A stretch of DNA of 64,000 nt from assembly GCA_001414345.1 (NCBI GenBank), contig LLCB01000191.1, forward strand, positions 50,914 through 114,913. Direction: 5' to 3'. A program made the translations under genes and the position numbers. A model generated the notes under the pieces. That model saw nothing but the letters and a program-made list of their open reading frames with translations. It ran no database searches and was not told where the DNA came from. This DNA comes from Hymenoscyphus infarciens (taxonomy: Eukaryota > Ascomycota > Leotiomycetes > Helotiales > Helotiaceae). Of this stretch, positions 59,001 through 64,000 are shown one piece after another. Within the stretch, counting starts at the first letter, position 1. Each line of letters begins with the position of its first letter.

Positions 59001-59351
59001 TATCTTAATTCAATCTTAAACAAAAAGAGATAGAAGACTTAGGATAAGTCTTTTTTAAAGGAGAGGGATATAATAGTATATTATCTTATATAGCCGAGAT
59101 TATATAGTATATACTATGTTTTAGTAGTTATTATCTTATATTGTCTATTTTAGGAAGGTTACGTATATCTAAGCTTTTAGACGTACTTTATAGATTTAGG
59201 CTTTTATATTAGCTAATATATATTATTATTCGGTTTTATACCTCTTATATATTAGTATTATTTAGAGCTATCTTCGCTCTTTACCTTTAGTTTTCGTATT
59301 AATAACTACGAATAGACTACTTCTCTACTCTACTCCTACCTTATTATTATA
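56077..59351 (+). mobile_element. 3.28-kb LTR retroelement C nested in B2, AAGCT target duplication
   Basis: LTRs 56077-56359 and 59069-59351 (283 bp each), AAGCT at 56072-56076 and 59352-59356. The first third of the LTR is homologous to the B1 LTR; the rest differs. The leader (56360-56719) has tandem units of the type TCTCTAGCGTCTRCGGAYC and a C-run. A short ATG frame at 56720 reads MSNQFYYEALNDLLG, also recognisable in B1 and in the right-edge copy. The purine tract AAAGGAGAGGGA precedes the right LTR. As in B1, no reverse transcriptase or integrase motif is visible. Confidence 0.88.
57913..58653. mobile_element. 741-bp TIR element nested in element C
   Basis: The ends TAGTCGATAGTATT and AATACTATCAACTA are inverted, with TA on both sides (57911-57912, 58654-58655). 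A second, inner inverted pair is AAACCCACTTT (about 58044) and AAAGTGGGTTT (about 58600). No coding frame; MITE-like. It is the youngest layer in a nest four deep. Confidence 0.75.
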
Positions 59352-60749
59352 AAGCTTATACTTTAGCTCTAAACCTAATTAGTTAATAGTAAAAGATACT
59401 AGAATACTAACTTTAATAAGATAGTAAGAAACCTTTTATTTATAGATAAAGAATAATATTATAATACTAAGTTATATATAACTAGTATAATAAGTATAGA
59501 AAAACTAGTTATAATAAGCTTATTATACTAAAAGCTTAATATTAACTAATCCTTATCTAGTTTAGTTATAAAACCTTTACTACTCTTATATAGACTTTAT
59601 TCTACTTCTTAAAAAACTTCTTAAACTCCTAAGCCTCTTTCTACTAATAAAAGATTAAAGACTTTATCTATAGATTAATTCTCTACTAGTATAAAGTTTT
59701 ATATAATTATAAGAAACCTAGGTATATTAAGCTTAACTATTCTAATCTACTTAGTATTAATAAAATAGATAATTAATCTAAGTAAGAATAACTACTTAAA
59801 GAGTATTCTAACTCTAACCTAGATTAGAAGGAAAATAAAGAAGCCTAAATAAAGATACCTTCTTAAACTTATATAAATATAATCTAGCTAGACTTAACCT
59901 TTTTAAACTAATAAGAGGAAAACAGTTCCTTATAAATACTATACTTAGTATATAAGAATATAGTATTAAAATATAAACTTTAGTAAATATAGAAGTAAAT
60001 AAGTACTTATTTCTAAATTAACCTCTAGCTCTTTAACTATTAAAAGTAATAGGTTTATAGATCTAGAAACTACTTTATTCTATATCTATTTATAGATATA
60101 ATAATAGTACTAAAAGCTAAGTAACTTAGTTTATATAACTATATTTAAATATAGATAAGTATTATATTTATAACTACTCTTTTATTATCCTAGACCTTAG
60201 ATAATAAGACCTAATTATTAGTAATAAGTAGTTAAACTATTTTAAAGTTCTTCTTAATCTCTTAAAGAACTAGATTACTTAGCTAGCTAATAACTCTCTA
60301 ACTCTCTACTATAGTAAGGAAATTTTACTCTTACTTTCTAGCTAGAACTAGAAACCTATTTTAAATTACTAGTTAGATATAAATTAAAGAGAATATATAT
60401 TCTATTAATAAGAAAGATATAAAAAGAGTAAACTTATAAATATAGCTAAGTTATTACTCTTATTTATAATAATATCTCTTAAAAATTTAATATCTAACTC
60501 TAGTTTAAAGCTTCTATAATCTACTAGTATAGTCTTAAAAGGTTAAACTCTATACTCTTTTATTTATAAAATTAGTATAAATACTATATACTTTAATATA
60601 AAATAACCTAATTTAGAATTTTATATAATAAGTATTTATAAGCTAGATTAGATTATTAATAAAAGATTAGCCTCTTTTTAAGATAATAATAATATAAGAG
60701 CTCTAATATAAGTTTAACTCTTAAAATATTACTTATCTTATAAAGATAT

Positions 60750-63403
60750 TATAATAGTACGAAATATATATAACTACAGTAGAGGTATATAAGAGTACGT
60801 ATAGTAGAATGATATATATAGATACTAGGCTCTAATATAGAAGAAAAGACTAAACTAGCCTTTTCTAACTCTAGAAGTAGGCTACTATATATAAGAGGTT
60901 TAGATAATAAAAAGAGGTACGAAACTAAATAACGACATACGTTAGCTACTATAAAAGCCTAAACTCTATAAAGTACATTCGAAAGTCTAGATAGATATAT
61001 AGACGTACGTAACCTTCCTAAATTAGATAATATAAAATAATAACTACTAAAAGCTAAATATACTATAGCTAAACCTTAGATATAGTAGATACTCCTAGCT
61101 ATCTAGGATAGCCTAGGTAATAGGCTATTATATCCCCTTCTCTTAAAAAAGACTTATCCTAAGTCTTCTATCTCTTATTATTTAAGGCTAAATCGAGATA
61201 CTATAGTATTATTATTAAAGTCGAAGTATTTATTATATTTATTAATTTTATTATAAGCGAGAAAGTAGATTAGGGTCTAAATCGTAGCTAACTCGAGTTT
61301 ATAGATGCTTTATCTATTAAAATTGTTATAAGTAAGATATCGGTTCTAAATCGACTTTGTAGATACTTATAAAGAGACTTCGTTTCTAATCCTTTAATAT
61401 TAAAGCAAGTGTTCGCTAAAAGAGTATAGTCTAATCTTATCTAGTAGGTTATAAAAAGCTTAAAGTTCAAAGTTTAAAAGTTTAAAAAGTTTAAAAAGTT
61501 TAAAAGTTAAAAGCAAATTCAGAGTCGAGTCGAAGGTCGTTTAGTTAAGAGGTAGTAATAACTCAGTTAAGAGCTCACTTTAAGAGCGTACTAATTCGTA
61601 TCCGATTTAAAGAATTCAAAAACGTAAAGTTAGAAACGAAAAGTTAATAATATCGTAGATAGTAATAACTTAGCTAAGAGGTTACTATCCTTTCAAGAGT
61701 ATACTAATTCGTATCTAAGTCGAATTCAGATAAAAAAAGAACTTCTAGCCTAGCCAGAAGTAAAAAGAAAGTAAGACTCTAATCAGAGTCGGTAGAGTTT
61801 CAGCTAGTCAAAAGACTTAATGCTGAATATGAAATTATTATCTAAAGTTCAGAATAACAAAAGGAGTAGTTTTAGCTAGTTAAAGGATTTTATTACCGAA
61901 TATTATTAAAGTTTCGCTATCTAAAGTTTAAGATAATAAAAGGGGTAGTTTTAGCTAGTTAAATAAACTTAATACCGAATTTATCATACTATCTAAGTAT
62001 CTAAGGATAATAAAAGGAATAGTTTCAGCTAGTTAAAGGAGTTTATTACTAAATATTATTAAAGTTTAAAATTTATTGTCTAAGTATCTAAGGACAATAA
62101 AAGGGGTAGTTTCAACTAGTTAAAAGAGTTTATTACTAAATATTAAAAAATACTATCTAAGTTTCAAGACAACAGAAGGAGGGGTTCGACTAGTCAAATA
62201 AACTTAATACCAAAGTTGTCGTATTACCTTATTCCCTTTAAAGTACTTAAAGACTTAATCGTTATCTTCTAATTTCAAAGAAGAGTTACTATTATATTAT
62301 AAGGGATTCAGATAAGCTAAGGTATATCCTATATATAAAAGAAGTATTCTAATTCTAGTATCTCTCTAAGTATAGCTATACTTAAAAAGTAACCTTTTAA
62401 AGTTAGTAAAAGTTTCTTCAGCGTAATCTTATTCTTAATTCTACTTCTATCTCTTTTATAACCTTTATACTAGTAGCTAAGACTTAGTCTATAACCGTAG
62501 TCTTTTAAATATTTACTAGTAGATATTTAAGGAAAAGTTCAAAGTAGAGTTAGATTATATTCAGTCAGTATTATTAAAGATAGTAATAACTTAGCTAAGA
62601 GCTTACTTCTTTAGTTCTAATAGAAAGCATATTTCAACTAATTCATATCCGATTCAAAGGAAGTAGTAGGAAGGTATTAAGGGTAGCAGTGTCTCTTAAG
62701 TAAAAGAGGTCTAAATTCAAGCTTGAAAAGCAAAGAAGGGTTCAAATAAGAGTTGGATCAGTAAGGGTTTAAAGGTAGGATTTAGTTGTTAACTTTAAAG
62801 TTCGCTTATAAATTCGTCTATCTTATCTAACCGATTATTTTATCCTTTATTTTTATGCTTTTATCTTATCTAATTATTATCTACATTTACTATACAGTTT
62901 CGGTTCAGAGAGGGTTTAGAGGGTCTTTCAAAAAGAGAGAGGTAGCTCTAGAAGGTCGTTTAATACCTCGTAGTAGAACTAGGTCTAATATTTCGAAGAT
63001 GTCGATTTTAAAAAGGAGGAGGTATGATCAGAAGAGGGTCCGTAGACGCTAGAAGAGAGGGGATCTGAAGATACTAGAAGAAGGGGATTTAAAGATACTA
63101 GAGAGAGGGTTCGTAGCTTAGTATTAATTTAGAGGTCGCTAGTAAGGGGTCTAGGAAGCTATTTTTAAAAGGGTTTATAGAGTTAGTAATAGAGAGGCTA
63201 GAATAGAAGTTCATAAACGTTAGAGAGAGGTCTTAAGCTAGGTATCGATTCAAGAGTTACTAGTAAGGGGTCTAAAAAGCTATTTAAGAGGTTTATAGAG
63301 TCAGTAGCAGAGAGGCTAGAATGGAAGTAAGATTAAGAAGCCTAATAAGAAGAGTAACTTTTAGTTTAATATAATAATAAGGTAAGAGTAGAGTAGAGAA
63401 GTA
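60750..63403 (-). mobile_element. LTR element D, minus strand, 5' LTR truncated
   Basis: The 3' LTR lies at 60750-61132 (383 bp, plus-strand ends TATAATAG...CTATTATA), with the pyrimidine complement of the purine tract (TCCCCTTCTCTT) next to it at 61133. The interior, read on the minus strand, matches elements B and C, including text for FYYEALNDLL/ERPSKPSLN near 62970-62910. The 5' LTR keeps only about 34 bp (63370-63403) before it meets a plus-strand LTR. Confidence 0.75.
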
Positions 63404-64000
63404 TCTCTTATATATTAGTATTATTTAGAGCTATCTTTACTCTTTACCTTTAGTTTTCGTATTAATAACTACAAATAGACTACTTTTCTACTCTACTCCT
63501 ATCTTATTATTATATTAAACTAAAAGTTACTCTTCTTATTAAGCTTCTTAACCTTACTTCTATTCCAGCCTCTCTACTACTAACTCTATAACCCCCTTTT
63601 TTTAAATAGCTTCTAAGTACCTATATATACGCTCTAGGACTCCCTTTTTAAATAGCTTCTAGATAACTATATATATACTCTACGACTCTACGGCTTCAGT
63701 CCTCTTTATAGTACTAAACCCCTTTAAATAGCTTCCTAGACCCCTCGCTAGTAACCCCTAAATTAACACCTAGCTTAAGACCTCTCTCTAGCTTTAGATC
63801 CCCTTTCTCTAATATCTAACCCTTATCTAGTATCTTCGGATCCTCTCTCTCTTTTAGCATCTTTAGATCCTCTCCTCTCTAGCGTCTATAGACCCTCTTC
63901 TAGTATCTTCAGATCCCCCCCTCTCTAGCGTCTATAGACTCTCTTCTAGTATCTTCAGATCCCCCCCCCCCCTCTTTTCGACTTTATATCAAACCAGTTC
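63404..64000 (+). mobile_element. LTR element E, 5' part, truncated LTR, runs off right edge
   Basis: A partial C-type LTR (63404-63514, about the last 110 bp) is followed by the C-type leader: TTAAACTAAAAGTTACTC, then TCTCTAGCGTCTATAGA units and a C-run (63961-63972), and ATATCAAACCAGTTC, which aligns with the ATGTCAAACCAGTTC start in element C. Confidence 0.8.

Larger units (their letters stand above)
54398..60749 (+). mobile_element. LTR element B2, interrupted by element C and cut at 60750
   Basis: Left LTR 54398-54804 begins TATGATAGCACGC, an aligned, RIP-changed version of TGTGACGGCATGC. The interior from 54805 matches B1 interior from 48613 (for example ACTCTTCTTTACTAGTAATA). At 56072-56076 the interior stops at element C and resumes at 59357 (TATACTTTAGCTCTAAA, as B1 near 50310). 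The interior ends at 60749 where a minus-strand LTR starts; no right LTR of B2 is in the window. Confidence 0.75.

Noticed and set aside
62855..63052. 65-codon plus-strand frame near 63 kb
   Set aside because: Antisense of the gag-like start in minus-strand element D.

Overview
The window is from a filamentous ascomycete. The reasons are short (about 50 nt) introns with GTAAGT-type donors and CTAAC/CTAAT branch points, a mitochondrial-type arginine carbamoyl-phosphate synthase large subunit, a fungal chitin synthase with its Skt5/Chs4-type activator, and long AT-rich tracts almost without CpA and TpG, which is the footprint of RIP (repeat-induced point mutation). Codon use and this two-speed layout fit a leotiomycete (Helotiales-like) genome; that placement is an inference.

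Host genes. 1-6185 (minus) is most of the spliceosomal helicase BRR2, running off the left edge. 6578-8065 is an unrecognised coiled-coil protein that diverges from it. 8407-10107 is the cytosolic phenylalanyl-tRNA synthetase alpha chain (4 exons). 17632-21810 is the arginine-specific carbamoyl-phosphate synthase large subunit (6 exons, one of only 20 nt). 25608-28594 is a secreted multidomain protein I cannot name (4 exons). 32254-34422 (minus) is a Sel1-repeat chitin synthase activator with a CaaX tail and a GC-AG intron. 38145-41901 (plus) is a class IV-type chitin synthase. The last two lie head to head and belong to one process, cell-wall chitin synthesis. 45794-46801 is a secreted SMP-30-like beta-propeller gene with a stop codon in its signal peptide.

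Repeat islands. 10442-16939 is one full-length, RIP-killed Tad1-like LINE with a 15-bp target duplication and poly-A tail; zinc knuckles, endonuclease, reverse transcriptase and RNase H can all still be read through the stops. 42865-43453 is a small TIR element. From about 47.1 kb to the right edge the window is a nested pile of RIP-mutated elements. A second, minus-strand LINE (about 47120-52995) was hit by an LTR element (48300-51665, target duplication CTATA). A short LTR element (52996-54397) was hit by another LTR element (54398 onward). That one was hit by a third (56077-59351, target duplication AAGCT), which in turn carries a TIR element (57913-58653). A minus-strand LTR element (60750-63403) then meets a plus-strand one (63404-64000) head to head. 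I found no reverse transcriptase in the 3.3-kb LTR elements, so they look non-autonomous. No host gene is visible right of 46801.

No tRNA, rRNA or CRISPR array was recognised. The most unusual material is the nested family of short gag-like-only LTR elements with internal repeats, the graded RIP within single elements, and the unnamed secreted protein at 25.6-28.6 kb.
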